A DNA stretch of 64,000 nt from Gemmatimonadota bacterium. GTDB lineage: Bacteria; Gemmatimonadota; Gemmatimonadetes; Gemmatimonadales; GWC2-71-9. This document shows, one piece after another, positions 8,647 through 18,154 of this stretch (positions are counted from its first letter, which is position 1; every line of letters begins with the position of its first letter). Below the pieces are notes generated by a model. The model worked only from the letters and a program-made list of their open reading frames with translations, made no database searches and was not told the DNA's origin. The stretch is from contig VGVQ01000007.1 of assembly GCA_016874005.1 (NCBI GenBank), positions 1-64,000 of the forward strand. Direction: 5' to 3'. The position numbers and the translations under genes are program-made.

Positions 8647-10704
8647 TCAGCCACCATCGGCCCGCGGAGCGCCCCCCGACCAGCGCTTGAACCACTCCAT
8701 CAGGTACACCTGGGTTCGCATCCAGTTCGAGGGTTTCGATCCGGTGCCGTGGTACTCTCCCTCGAATCGAACCAGGGCCGTCGGGATCCCCCGGACCTTG
8801 AGGGCGGTGAAGTATTCCTCAGTCTGCCCCATCGGGGTGCGCAGATCGAGTTCGCCCGTCATCAGAAGGGTCGGCGTCTTGACCTTGCCGACGTGGAACA
8901 AGGTCGACTGTTTGAGCCACGGCATCGGATCTTCCCAATAGGGCTTCTCGAACCAGTTGAACCCGAACAGCGGGATGTCGGCGGTGCCGGCGAAGCTCAT
9001 CCAGTTGGTAACCGGACACAGCACGGCCGCCGCCGCGAACCGATCCGTGTGCGCGATCGTCCAGCTGGTCAACACGCCTCCGCCGCTGCAGCCGGCCACG
9101 AACAGCCGCTTCTCGTCGATGTAGCCCCGCCCGATCAGACTGTCGACCCCCGCCATCAGATCGTCGTAGTCGACGCTCGGGTACGCCTTGTCGATCGCGT
9201 TCCCGAAATCGGTGCCATAGCCAGTGCTGCCCCGTGGATTGGTGTACAGGACGACGTAGCCGTTCGCCGCCAGCGCCTGGTAGCTCGGGTTGAAGGCGAC
9301 ATTGTACATCCCATGCGGGCCGCCATGGATCTCGAGCAACATCGGCCACTTCCGGTCCGGCGTGAACGACGGCGGCTTGACGATCCAACCCTGAACCCGG
9401 GTCCCGCCGCTCGACCGATACCAGATCTCTTCGACCTCGCCAAGCCGTGTCCCGGCCAGGAGATCGGCGTTGACGCTGGTGAGTTGGACGATCTGCGACG
9501 GCTTCTTGAGATCGATTCGAATCACGTCGGGTGGCGCCTGAGAGTGGGTCCGCACCGCGACCGCGGTTCCCCGTCTGGAGAGCGACACGCCGGTCACCAT
9601 GTGGGTCCCGACCGTCAGTTGCCGAATCGGTCCATTGGGCGGCGCCAAGTACAGGTTCGAGGTACCCCGGTCGTCAGCGGTGAAGTAGAGGCCGCTTTGA
9701 TCCACCCCCCACGCGAGCCCGGCCGGCGTCCGGTCGAACCCCTGGCTCCGAAACGTTGCTGGCCCGCCGCCAGCCGGCATGGTGTACAGATCGGCGACCC
9801 GGTACGTCTGCTTGGTGAACGGGAAGCCGAGGAACGCGATCGTCTTGCCGTCGGGCGAAACTGTCGGGCTGGTCCAGAAACCATGGGTGGTCGTGAGCCG
9901 TTTCCGCTCGAGCGTCGCCAAGTCGACCCAGTACAGGTTGGAGACTTGTCGCTGCCGCTCCGCGTCGGGGTCGTCGTTCCCATCCACCACCAGCGCTCGG
10001 CCGTCCGGTAACCAGTCCCACCCCACCGTCCCCGGGAGACCGATCCCCCGGGCCCCGACGTTCCACTCCCCGCTGGTCACCTGCCGAGGGGTCCCCCCGG
10101 TGGCGGGCACCACGAAGAGATGGGTATAGCCGTCGACCAGCCAGCCGCGGCCGTCGGCCCGCGAATGGAGCTTCTCGACCAGCCGAGGCGCCTTGGTCCA
10201 GGTCGCGCCGGCAGGCGGGGTGGGCAGCCGGACGTTCCAACTGGGCCCGGTCGGCACGACCATCGAGAACCCGAGCCACTGGCCGTCGGGAGACCACTTC
10301 ACGTCGCCAGGCGGCTGGTCGAGTCGGGTGACTTGGGTGATGGCCCCCTCGGCATCCATGGTCCGCACGAAGATCTGGGTCCCGGCCGGCTCGCCTTGCG
10401 CGAGATAGGCCAGCCGAGTCCCGTCCGATGACCATCTCGGATCCGAACCGCGAACGAGGAAACGGAGGTTGGTTCCATCGCCATTCATCAGCCACAACGT
10501 CGATTCCCAACTGTCCTTGCTCTTGTCGACGGTGCGCCTGGCAAAGACGACCAGATTGCCGTCGGGCGAGATCCGAGGCGCGGCGACTTGTTCGTAGTCG
10601 AGGTACCGTTCGACCGTGAAGAGGGTGTCGGCCGGTCTGACCTGGGCGGCAAGCGACGCCGCCATCGATACCGCGCTCAGAACCGTGATGCTCCATCGAA
10701 CCAT
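8647..10704 (-). CDS. exported S9 family peptidase (dipeptidyl-peptidase/acylaminoacyl-peptidase type)
   Basis: This 685-residue protein has a signal peptide (about 1-20, ending SLAAQ). A WD40/TolB-like propeller follows (about 25-410, with recurrent SPDG motifs), then an alpha/beta-hydrolase domain. The catalytic triad is visible: Ser in AGCSGGG, Asp in GELDLRTPMG and His in GEYHGTG. The HGGPHGMYN segment supplies the oxyanion region. Enzymes of this type remove dipeptides or acylated residues from peptides entering the central cavity. It is the last gene of a minus-strand run that includes a pirin and a second S9 enzyme. Length is typical. Exact specificity cannot be read from sequence. Confidence 0.9.
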   Translation of the reverse strand: MVRWSITVLSAVSMAASLAAQVRPADTLFTVERYLDYEQVAAPRISPDGNLVVFARRTVDKSKDSWESTLWLMNGDGTNLRFLVRGSDPRWSSDGTRLAYLAQGEPAGTQIFVRTMDAEGAITQVTRLDQPPGDVKWSPDGQWLGFSMVVPTGPSWNVRLPTPPAGATWTKAPRLVEKLHSRADGRGWLVDGYTHLFVVPATGGTPRQVTSGEWNVGARGIGLPGTVGWDWLPDGRALVVDGNDDPDAERQRQVSNLYWVDLATLERKRLTTTHGFWTSPTVSPDGKTIAFLGFPFTKQTYRVADLYTMPAGGGPATFRSQGFDRTPAGLAWGVDQSGLYFTADDRGTSNLYLAPPNGPIRQLTVGTHMVTGVSLSRRGTAVAVRTHSQAPPDVIRIDLKKPSQIVQLTSVNADLLAGTRLGEVEEIWYRSSGGTRVQGWIVKPPSFTPDRKWPMLLEIHGGPHGMYNVAFNPSYQALAANGYVVLYTNPRGSTGYGTDFGNAIDKAYPSVDYDDLMAGVDSLIGRGYIDEKRLFVAGCSGGGVLTSWTIAHTDRFAAAAVLCPVTNWMSFAGTADIPLFGFNWFEKPYWEDPMPWLKQSTLFHVGKVKTPTLLMTGELDLRTPMGQTEEYFTALKVRGIPTALVRFEGEYHGTGSKPSNWMRTQVYLMEWFKRWSGGAPRADGG

Positions 10705-10726
10705 GAATGGCCCCCGGGTAAATTGC

Positions 10727-11626
10727 TCAGTCGCTCTTGATGAAGCTACCGTCCTGCAACTCCCGAAGCGCCTGCCGAAGCTCGCTCTGAGTGTTCATCA
10801 CGATCGGACCGTACCACGCTACCGGCTCCTTGAGAGGCCGACCCGAGACCAAGAGAAACCGTACCCCGCTCGGTCCCGCCTGGACGGTGACTTCGTCGCC
10901 GCTGTCGAACACCACCAGCGAACGGTTGCCCACTTCGTCCCTGACGATGGAATCGTCCGGCCGCTCGACCAGCACGCCAAATGGCTCCGAGGCGCCCCGA
11001 AAGGACGCGGTGCCCTCGAACAGGTAGGCAAAGGCGTGGCGATAGGTGTCGATCGGCAGGGTACGACGAACGCCCGGCGGTACGAACACGTCCAAGTAGC
11101 TCGGCTCCGACGCGATGCCGTCCACCGGGCCGGTCTTGCCCCAAAAAGTGCCACAGACCACCCGCACCCTGGTCCCGTCATCGTCGACGATCTCGGGAAT
11201 CGCGGCGGAGCCCACGTCCTGATATCGTGGCCTGGTCATCTTGAGGGAACTGGGCAAGTTGGCCCAGAGTTGAAACCCGTGCATCCGCCCGGCGGGGTCG
11301 CCCTTCGGCATCTCCTGGTGGAGAATGCCGCTCCCCGCGGTCATCCACTGGACGTCGCCGGCTCCCAGCGTGCCGACATTACCGAGGCTGTCGCCGTGCT
11401 CCATTGTTCCGGCGAGGACGTAGGTGATCGTCTCGATCCCGCGGTGAGGGTGCCACGGGAAGCCAGCCTGGTAGTCCTTCGGCCGCTCGTTGCGGAAGTC
11501 GTCGAACAACAGGAAGGGATCGAATTCGGAGGTATCGCCAAAGCCGAAACCGCGCCGGAGCTTGACCCCGGCACCTTCCAGGGTCGGCTGGGCTTCCACG
11601 ATTCGTTTGACCGGACGAATGGACAT
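10727..11626 (-). CDS. pirin family protein
   Basis: The 299-residue bicupin shows the classic N-terminal pirin signature: FDPFLLFDDF, then PWHPHRGIETITYVLAG and MTAGSGILHQE. The His-x-His plus His/Glu set forms the Fe/Zn site of the first cupin. The C-terminal pirin_C domain (about 180-290) is complete. GAGG lies 5 nt before the ATG. Members include quercetin-2,3-dioxygenases and regulators of central metabolism, so the exact role is open. It lies between two S9 peptidase genes on the same strand, only 22 nt upstream of the first, suggesting cotranscription. Confidence 0.92.
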   Translation of the reverse strand: MSIRPVKRIVEAQPTLEGAGVKLRRGFGFGDTSEFDPFLLFDDFRNERPKDYQAGFPWHPHRGIETITYVLAGTMEHGDSLGNVGTLGAGDVQWMTAGSGILHQEMPKGDPAGRMHGFQLWANLPSSLKMTRPRYQDVGSAAIPEIVDDDGTRVRVVCGTFWGKTGPVDGIASEPSYLDVFVPPGVRRTLPIDTYRHAFAYLFEGTASFRGASEPFGVLVERPDDSIVRDEVGNRSLVVFDSGDEVTVQAGPSGVRFLLVSGRPLKEPVAWYGPIVMNTQSELRQALRELQDGSFIKSD

Positions 11627-11705
11627 CGGAACCTCGCGTTCGAACGTTCCTCAAGCGTAGGCAATCCGCCGTCCCGTCGCAAATTGGCCAGCCGCGCCGG
11701 CTACC

Positions 11706-13760
11706 TCACGGGGTCTGCGACCGGTATTTCGCGAACCACCCGTGCAAGGTCGTCATCTTGGCCATGGCGTGGCTTGGCCGACCCCAGATCCCGTGCGCCT
11801 CGCCGGGAACCCGCACCAGCACCGACTCCACCCCGCGCAGCTTGAGCGCCTTGTAGTACTGCTCCGACTCCGACATCGGGGTCCGGTAGTCCTCCTCCCC
11901 GGTCATGATCAGGGTCGGGGTGGTGACGTTCTTCACCACGGACAGCAGCGATCGCTTCTCGTAGTGCTCGACGTGATCCCAGGGAAACCCCGGGAACCAG
12001 TGCGAAACCCCCATCGCGGACATGTCGGCGGTCAGCACGAAGGAATACCAGTTGATCACCGGGTAAAACGCCAAGGCCGCCTTGAACCGGTTGGTGTTTC
12101 CGATCATCCAGGCTGTCAGCACCCCACCGCCACTCCCGCCGGTCACGAAGAGGTTGTTGTCGTCGACATAGCCTTTCGCGATCACCGCGTCCACCCCGGA
12201 GTTCAAGTCGAAGAAGTCATCGCCGGGGTAGGCGTGGTGGATCAGGTTGCCGAACTCCTCGCCATAGCTGGTGCTGCCACGAGGATTGGTATAAAGCACG
12301 ACGAAACCCTCCGCCGCCATCAGTTGCTTCTCGACGTCGAACCGGGGCCCGTAGTTCGCGAAGGGACCACCATGGATCTCGAGGATCAGCGGGTACTTCC
12401 GGGCCGGGTTGAAGCCAGGCGGCTTGATGATCCAGCCCTGGATCCGGCGCTGGTCCTTGGAGGAATTCCACCAGAGTTCCTCGACTTGGCCCAGCTCCCG
12501 GCCCGCGATCAGGTCGGCGTTGAGCGCGGTCACGTTCCGCTGGGCTCCGCCCGGCCGGATCACCGCCACGTCGCCAGGCACCTGAGGGGTGCTCACCGTC
12601 ATCGCGATGCTCCCGTCGCGGGCCGTGGAGAAGGTGCCGCCGCCGTACCCGCTGCCGCCGGTACCGAGGTCCCGGCCCAGAACCCTGAAGCTGCCGTCCA
12701 GGGCCATCAAGGCCACCCGGGTCACGCCCTGCTCATCGTAACTCAGATAGATCCCACGCCCATCGGCCGCCCACTCGATCTCGTTGATGCTGTTGTCGAT
12801 TCGGCTCGAAAGGACCCGCCTGGCGGTTCCGTCTCGGTTCATCAGGTACAGCAAGGTGTTCTGGTAGCCCTGCTTTCGATCGTCGAATCCGGTGTAGGCG
12901 ATGGTCCGTCCGTCCGGCGAGATCGCCGGGGACTGGTCCGGCCCGAATCGATCGGTCAGCTGCTTGAGTTGGCCGTCCGCCACCGATACCTCGAACAGCT
13001 CGCTTTCCAGCATCGTCTTTTCGGCGTCGGCCTTTCGACGGGCCGGGATCACGATGGCTCGACCGTCCGGGGACCAACTCGGCGATCCGACCCCGAACCC
13101 ACCGCCGCCGTGATGGTAGTTGCCGCTGGTGAGCTGGCGCGCGGTCCCGCCTTCGGACGGCACCACGAACAGGTGGGTGTAGCCCGGCGGAATTTCGCCG
13201 ACGCCATCGAACCGAAACACCAACTTGTCGGTGTACTTCGCCGGGGGCGCCCACTGGGCGCCGGCCGGCGGCGGCGGCAGCTGACCGATGACGAGCGGCG
13301 CCTCGGAGACCAGCTTGAAGAAGGCAATCCAGCTGCCGTCCGGCGACCAGGCCAGCCCGCTGGGCGGCTCCTGGATCCGAGTGATCGCCGCGGTTTGTCC
13401 GTCGTCCATCCAACGGACGTAGATCTGGGGACTGCCCTCCCGATTGGAGACGTAAGCCAGACGCTTCCCGTCCGGCGACCACCGCGGCGACCCATCGTTG
13501 TACTTGCCGGTCGTGATCGGGCGGTTGTCCGTCCCGTCCGACTTGACCAGCCACAGGTTCGAGTAGCGGCGGTCCGTCATCACGTCGAAGTACTCGCGGA
13601 CGTAGACCACCGACTGCCCGTCGGGCGAGATCATCGGGCTCGAGGCATACTCGAGCTGGAAGACGTCCATCGGGCCGAGCTTGGTTTGCTGAGCGGCGAG
13701 ACCAGCCGCGGGCCAAAGCCCGAGGGCGGACCCGACCAGGATCAAGCGAGCGAACGTCAC
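11706..13760 (-). CDS. exported S9 family peptidase
   Basis: Start chosen at GTG 13760, which is preceded by GGAGG at 6 nt and begins a good signal peptide (VTFARLILVGSALGLWPAAGLAAQ). The open frame extends a further 19 codons upstream without such signals. The mature protein has an N-terminal propeller (about 30-420) with SPDG repeats and a Gly-rich loop (LGTGGSGYGGGTF). The C-terminal hydrolase domain carries Ser in TGGSGGGVLT, Asp in GEEDYRTPMS and His in GEAHGIWGRPSH. It resembles bacterial dipeptidyl/acylaminoacyl peptidases of about 680 residues. It probably cooperates with the other exported peptidases in peptide degradation. Confidence 0.9.
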   Translation of the reverse strand: MTFARLILVGSALGLWPAAGLAAQQTKLGPMDVFQLEYASSPMISPDGQSVVYVREYFDVMTDRRYSNLWLVKSDGTDNRPITTGKYNDGSPRWSPDGKRLAYVSNREGSPQIYVRWMDDGQTAAITRIQEPPSGLAWSPDGSWIAFFKLVSEAPLVIGQLPPPPAGAQWAPPAKYTDKLVFRFDGVGEIPPGYTHLFVVPSEGGTARQLTSGNYHHGGGGFGVGSPSWSPDGRAIVIPARRKADAEKTMLESELFEVSVADGQLKQLTDRFGPDQSPAISPDGRTIAYTGFDDRKQGYQNTLLYLMNRDGTARRVLSSRIDNSINEIEWAADGRGIYLSYDEQGVTRVALMALDGSFRVLGRDLGTGGSGYGGGTFSTARDGSIAMTVSTPQVPGDVAVIRPGGAQRNVTALNADLIAGRELGQVEELWWNSSKDQRRIQGWIIKPPGFNPARKYPLILEIHGGPFANYGPRFDVEKQLMAAEGFVVLYTNPRGSTSYGEEFGNLIHHAYPGDDFFDLNSGVDAVIAKGYVDDNNLFVTGGSGGGVLTAWMIGNTNRFKAALAFYPVINWYSFVLTADMSAMGVSHWFPGFPWDHVEHYEKRSLLSVVKNVTTPTLIMTGEEDYRTPMSESEQYYKALKLRGVESVLVRVPGEAHGIWGRPSHAMAKMTTLHGWFAKYRSQTP

Positions 13761-13832
13761 GGCATTCCTCCGGTATGATGGCGAAGCGACTGCGGGAGCC
13801 GTTGAGATTGTATCCAATTTGACCGCTCGGGG

Positions 13833-14462
13833 CTAGACGCGTCGCCGGCCCAGTTCCATGAAGACCCGCGCCAGGATCATGTCGATGCCGACTTGGTTGC
13901 GACCGCCCTGGGGGAGGATGATGTCGGCGTACCGCTTCGACGGCTCGATGAAATCGAGGTGCATCGGCCGGACCGTCTCGAGATACTGCCGAATCACCCC
14001 TTCCATCGTTCGGCCCCGGTCCGCTACGTCGCGCTCCAGCCGGCGGATGAACCGGATATCGTCCGGGACGTCGACGAAGACCTTGATGTCGAGGAGCTCC
14101 CGAAGGCGCGGATCGACGAAGAGCATCAGGCCATCGACGATCAAGATCTCCTTGGGTTCGACTCGCTCGGTGGTCGCGGCCCTGGTGTACCGGGCGAAAT
14201 CGTAGCTCGGTTTGTCGATGGCCCGGCCTTCCCGAAGCGCGGTGAGGTGGGCCACCAGAAGCTCGGTGTCGAAGGCATCGGGATGGTCGAAGTTGACCAG
14301 GCGGCGCGCCTCGAGCGACAGATGGGCCAGATCGAGGTAGTAGGCGTCTTGGTCGAGAAAGGCCGCGTCGAGACCGAGCGCCTCGAGAATGGCTCGGGCC
14401 ACCGTCGTCTTTCCGGAGCCCGAGCCACCCACCACGCCGATCGTCAGCGGCCGAGTCGTCAC
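13833..14462 (-). CDS. udk: uridine kinase
   Basis: The 209-residue protein is full length for Udk. The P-loop is GVVGGSGSGKTT (about 9-20). It is followed by DQDAYYLD, the substrate region NFDHPDAFDTELL, the KPSYDFARYTR segment, and DGLMLFVDPRLRELLDIKVFVD. The enzyme phosphorylates uridine or cytidine with ATP or GTP for pyrimidine salvage. It starts at GTG, 3 nt after the stop of the EF-G-like gene, so the two form an operon. The C-terminal part (RNQVGIDMILARVFMELGRR) is also typical. Confidence 0.92.
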   Translation of the reverse strand: MTTRPLTIGVVGGSGSGKTTVARAILEALGLDAAFLDQDAYYLDLAHLSLEARRLVNFDHPDAFDTELLVAHLTALREGRAIDKPSYDFARYTRAATTERVEPKEILIVDGLMLFVDPRLRELLDIKVFVDVPDDIRFIRRLERDVADRGRTMEGVIRQYLETVRPMHLDFIEPSKRYADIILPQGGRNQVGIDMILARVFMELGRRRV

Positions 14463-14465
14463 GGG

Positions 14466-16514
14466 TCAGTCGTCGGCGTGCCTGAGCCGATCCTTGTTCT
14501 CCGCCGCGACCTTGGCCGCCACCTCGCCCGGTGCCTCGGCGTACCCGTGGAACTTCTCGCGGTGAGTCCCGCGGCCATGAGTCATCGAATGGAGCGCGGT
14601 GGAGTATTTGAACAGCTCGGCCTGCGGCACCAAGGCGTTGACCTTGGTGAGCCGGCCGGAGGTGTCGGTCGAGAGGATCTGGGCCCGTCGAGGCGAGAGA
14701 TCGCCCAGCACGTCGCCGAGCATCTCGCTCGGCGTGAAGACCTCCACCATCATCACCGGCTCGAGCAGCACCGGGCGAGCCTTGGGCGCCACGTTCCGGA
14801 AGCCGAGGATCCCGGCCATCTTGAACGACATTTCGTTGGAGTCGACATCGTGGTAACTGCCGTCGAAGCACTCGGCCCGGAAGTCGACCAACGGAAAACC
14901 GGCCAGGGAGCCACGGGCCGCGGCTTCCTGAATGCCCCGATCCACGGCCGGAATGAACTTGTTGGGAATCACCCCACCGACGATGCTGTCGACGAATTCG
15001 TAACCGGACCCACGGGCCAACGGAGCCAAACGGATCCAGCAGTCGCCGTACTGACCGCGGCCTCCCGACTGCTTCTTGTGTTTGCCTTGGCCTTCGGCCA
15101 CGCCCTTGAGCGTTTCCCGGTAGGCCACCTTCGGCCGGCCAAGTTCGGCGTGGACGCCATACTTTCGCTGTAACCGCCCGAGCAAGATGTCGAAGTGGCG
15201 CTCGCCCATGCCGTGAATCAGCGTCTGGCCCAACTCCGAGTTGTATTCGAAGTGGAAGGTCGGATCTTCTTCGTGGAGTTTGTGAAGGCCGGCGGCGAGC
15301 TTGTCTTCCTCGCCCCGCTGCTTGACGATCACCGCCATGGTGGCCTCGGCCTCCGGGAACTCGATCGGGGGCAGGTGCACCGGGTGATCCTTCCGGCAGA
15401 AGGTGTCGTTGGTGTGGGTGTCCTTGAGCTTGGCGACCGACCCGATGTCGCCGGCGAACAACTCCGGCACTTCGAACCGCTCGCGCCCCTGCTGGACCGA
15501 CAGGTGACCGAGCTTCTCGGTGACGCTGTGCTCGTGGTTCCAGACCTCCTCACCGTTCTTGAGGTGACCGGTATAGAGCCGGAACAGGCTGATGTCGCCG
15601 ACGTGCGGCTCGGAGACGATCTTGAAAACCCGGCCGACGAGTGGGGCATCGATCGGCGTCGGCACTTCGGCCGGCGAGGGGAACAACTCCACCATCTCCG
15701 TCAGCAGGGTCCGGACGCCGAAGAGATGTTCGCCGCTGCCGCAGAACAGCGGCACGATCTCGCCCGCGGCCATGGCCCGCTTCATCGCGGGAACGACCTC
15801 GTCTCGCGACAACGGTTCCCCGCCCAGGAACTTTTCGATCAGCTGATCGTCCGTCGCGGCGACCGCCTCGGTGAACTGGTCGGCGTATCTCGAAAACACC
15901 TCCTGATACTCGGGCGGAACGGGTCCTTCCTCGAACTCACCGGTCTTCGAACCAGCCTTGAACATCTGGCACGTTCCGGTGAAGAGGTTGATGATCCCGT
16001 GGAAATGCGGTCCGTCGCCGACCGGGATCTCGACCGGGAGGACCTTCGGGGTCAGGTGTTCTTTGACGTCGTCGAACACCTTCTCGAAGTTGGCGTGCTC
16101 TTTGTCCATCTGCGACACGAACAGGATCCGGGGCAGGTGCCGATGGTCACAGGCCTCCCACACCTTCTCGGTGCCCACCTCGACTCCGCTGGTGCCACTC
16201 AGGACCACGACCGCGGCATCCGCCACCGACAGCGCGGACGCCACTTCACCATGGAAATCGAGGAACCCCGGGGTGTCGAGCAAGTTGACTTTGGTATCCA
16301 TCCACTCGGCGAACGCCGCGCCGAGGCTGATGGTGTGCTTGCGGTCGATCTCGTCCGGTGAGGTATCGGTGAGCGTGGTGCCGTCTTTGATGCTGCCGTG
16401 GCGCTTGCTGGAGCCCGCCACGAAGGCGAGCGCGTCGACGAGGGTGGTCTTCCCGGCGGAACCGTGGCCGACGAACGCCACGTTCCGGATCGCACCCGTG
16501 CCATAGGTCTTCAT
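14466..16514 (-). CDS. EF-G-like translational GTPase (paralogue)
   Basis: The ATG at 16514 is preceded by AAGGAGG at 5 nt and gives a 682-residue protein. The frame extends 16 codons further upstream without an RBS. All five EF-G domains are present by length. G1 is GHGSAGKTTL and G3 is DTPGFLDF. The switch-I RGITI motif is replaced by DRKHTIS, and the NKxD motif reads SQMDKE. These deviations mark the EF-G2-like/FusA2-type group rather than the housekeeping FusA, which normally sits with rpsL/rpsG and tufA. It probably binds the ribosome, but its role in elongation or recycling is uncertain. Confidence 0.87.
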   Translation of the reverse strand: MKTYGTGAIRNVAFVGHGSAGKTTLVDALAFVAGSSKRHGSIKDGTTLTDTSPDEIDRKHTISLGAAFAEWMDTKVNLLDTPGFLDFHGEVASALSVADAAVVVLSGTSGVEVGTEKVWEACDHRHLPRILFVSQMDKEHANFEKVFDDVKEHLTPKVLPVEIPVGDGPHFHGIINLFTGTCQMFKAGSKTGEFEEGPVPPEYQEVFSRYADQFTEAVAATDDQLIEKFLGGEPLSRDEVVPAMKRAMAAGEIVPLFCGSGEHLFGVRTLLTEMVELFPSPAEVPTPIDAPLVGRVFKIVSEPHVGDISLFRLYTGHLKNGEEVWNHEHSVTEKLGHLSVQQGRERFEVPELFAGDIGSVAKLKDTHTNDTFCRKDHPVHLPPIEFPEAEATMAVIVKQRGEEDKLAAGLHKLHEEDPTFHFEYNSELGQTLIHGMGERHFDILLGRLQRKYGVHAELGRPKVAYRETLKGVAEGQGKHKKQSGGRGQYGDCWIRLAPLARGSGYEFVDSIVGGVIPNKFIPAVDRGIQEAAARGSLAGFPLVDFRAECFDGSYHDVDSNEMSFKMAGILGFRNVAPKARPVLLEPVMMVEVFTPSEMLGDVLGDLSPRRAQILSTDTSGRLTKVNALVPQAELFKYSTALHSMTHGRGTHREKFHGYAEAPGEVAAKVAAENKDRLRHADD

Positions 16515-17175
16515 ACGGGCCTCCTTCACCGGTCTGGGGTCTCGTGATAGTGGCCGCGGCATCGGGCCTTGTCAAATCGACCGGCGCAGGACCGTTCAGC
16601 GGTTCGGGGGGCCCGGGGTAGACGGAAGGCCGGCTTGGGGACGTGCTCGAAGACCAGGTGGGTCGCCAGGCGAACCCCGCCTCGGTGGCCTTCGCCTCCA
16701 GGATGGCGGCGCTGACCGCGGCACTGCTCGCTGCCCGGCAAGACGGCCGGCCGGTGGTCGCCAGGCGGCCCCCCGGGTTGCCGGGCCGAGACCCACTCGG
16801 TCTCGTGGGCACCTGAATGGATGGCGCCTGGGCGGTCGGGGCGTTGGAACCGATCGGAGCAAAGCGCGGCCGCGGAGGACATCCTCGCCGGCACTCAGGC
16901 GGTCAGCCTGGGATCGACCGACACCCTCATCCAGCGCCCCGCCGCCCTGACCCATCACCTCGTCGAACCGTCGACCCGGGCCGCGGCCGGAATCTTCGCC
17001 CGGCCTGTTGCGGCTGTCGGCGGACTCGCGCACCACCAGGATCCCTGGTCCGATCTCGAGCGAGCGTTAGGCACCGCCCGTCGGGGCGCTCCCCCTCCGA
17101 CCTCCCCCGACCGCTGAACCGGCCGGATCCGGCGACTCTATCGAGGGAGTGACCGGGCGGCTATTGTTGACGGCC
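16515..17175. other. 660-nt stretch without a convincing gene
   Basis: No full gene is supported here. Two plus-strand segments have protein-like composition. One is frame 16643-16816 (58 codons, with FASRMAALTAALLAARQDGRPV). The other, in a different frame at about 16850-17117, contains AEDILAGTQAVSLGSTDTLIQ and HHLVEPSTRAAAG. Together they could be a decayed, frameshifted gene. No recognisable family, RBS or terminator was found. A GCGTTAGGC nonamer lies at 17064-17072. The left end holds the leader of the EF-G-like gene. Confidence 0.45.
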
Positions 17176-18126
17176 ATGCCCAAAGCCGCCGGCAAGAAGA
17201 CGAAGCCAGCCGCTGCCCGGGACCCGCGCGGACTCGCGGCCACGGCCCTGGTCGAGCCGGCCCCGCCGGCCGAGGTCGCCCGGTTGATCGCCGTCATCGA
17301 GACCGACGGCGGCCGGGTCATCGGCAGCTACCGCGACCCGCTCGGTGGACACTGGCAAGTGCTCGCGGGCCTGCCGATCGACAAGGTCGCGCCAACCCCC
17401 TATCAACGGGACCTCTCCGAGACCCACGTCGCCCGGCTCGCCGACGCGATCGAGCGGCTGGGCCGGTTTGTCGACCCCATCGTCGCGGTCCGCACGGACC
17501 ACGGCGGCTACTGGACCCCAAACGGCAACCACCGCCTGGCCGCGATGCGGAAACTCGGCGCCAAGGCGGTGGTCGCGCTGGTCATGCCGGACCGCCAGAT
17601 AGCCCACCGCATCCTCGTGCTCAACACCGAAAAGGCCCACAACGTGCGGGAGCGGGCCATGGAGGTGATTCGGCTCGCCGAGGCCCTCGTGGACCTCGAT
17701 GATCGCCCGGAGCGAGACTACGAGACCGAGTTCGAGGAACCCTCCCTGCTCACCCTCGGCCTCTGTTACCAGCGCAACGGCCGGTTCTCTGGCGGGGCCT
17801 ACCATCCGATTCTCAAGAGGACCGAGCAGTTCTCCACCGCCACCCTTTCCAAGGCCCTGCAGCGGCGCCGGAACCGCGCCGACCGCCTCATCGCCCTGGA
17901 CACGCTCGTCGCGAAGGCGGTCGCGGCGCTCAAGGAGCGGGGTCTCGAAAGCCCGTATCTCAAGGCGTTCGTGATCGCCCGCCTGAATCCGCTCCGGTTC
18001 AAGCGGGGGGCCAAGGCCGATCCCGACGATGTCATCGAGCAGATGACGACCGCCGCGGCAAAGTTCGATGTGTCCAAAGTGAAACCCGGTCAGATTGCCG
18101 CCGCCGGCGGGCCGCCCGACGAGTGA
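17176..18126 (+). CDS. ParB/Srx-fold N-terminal domain protein
   Basis: The 316-residue protein from ATG 17176 has a Lys/Ala-rich leader. A ParB-type nucleotide-binding domain follows (about 60-170: IDKVAPTPYQRDLSETHVARLADAI, then DPIVAVR and GNHRLAAMRKLG). The last of these corresponds to the GERRxRA box of ParB CTPases. A helical C-terminal half follows (ATLSKALQRRRNRADRLI). No ParA gene or parS-like cluster is adjacent, so this is probably not the chromosome-partition ParB. A GTG at 17149 is an alternative start but has no properly spaced RBS. The role is unknown; nucleoid-associated or regulatory functions occur in this fold. Confidence 0.72.
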   Translation: MPKAAGKKTKPAAARDPRGLAATALVEPAPPAEVARLIAVIETDGGRVIGSYRDPLGGHWQVLAGLPIDKVAPTPYQRDLSETHVARLADAIERLGRFVDPIVAVRTDHGGYWTPNGNHRLAAMRKLGAKAVVALVMPDRQIAHRILVLNTEKAHNVRERAMEVIRLAEALVDLDDRPERDYETEFEEPSLLTLGLCYQRNGRFSGGAYHPILKRTEQFSTATLSKALQRRRNRADRLIALDTLVAKAVAALKERGLESPYLKAFVIARLNPLRFKRGAKADPDDVIEQMTTAAAKFDVSKVKPGQIAAAGGPPDE

Positions 18127-18154
18127 CCCTTCCACCGCGAACGACTTCCATCCG

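Noticed and set aside
11742-13778. 678-codon plus-strand frame antisense to the second S9 peptidase
   Set aside because: Shadow of a high-GC gene; no RBS or protein-family features.
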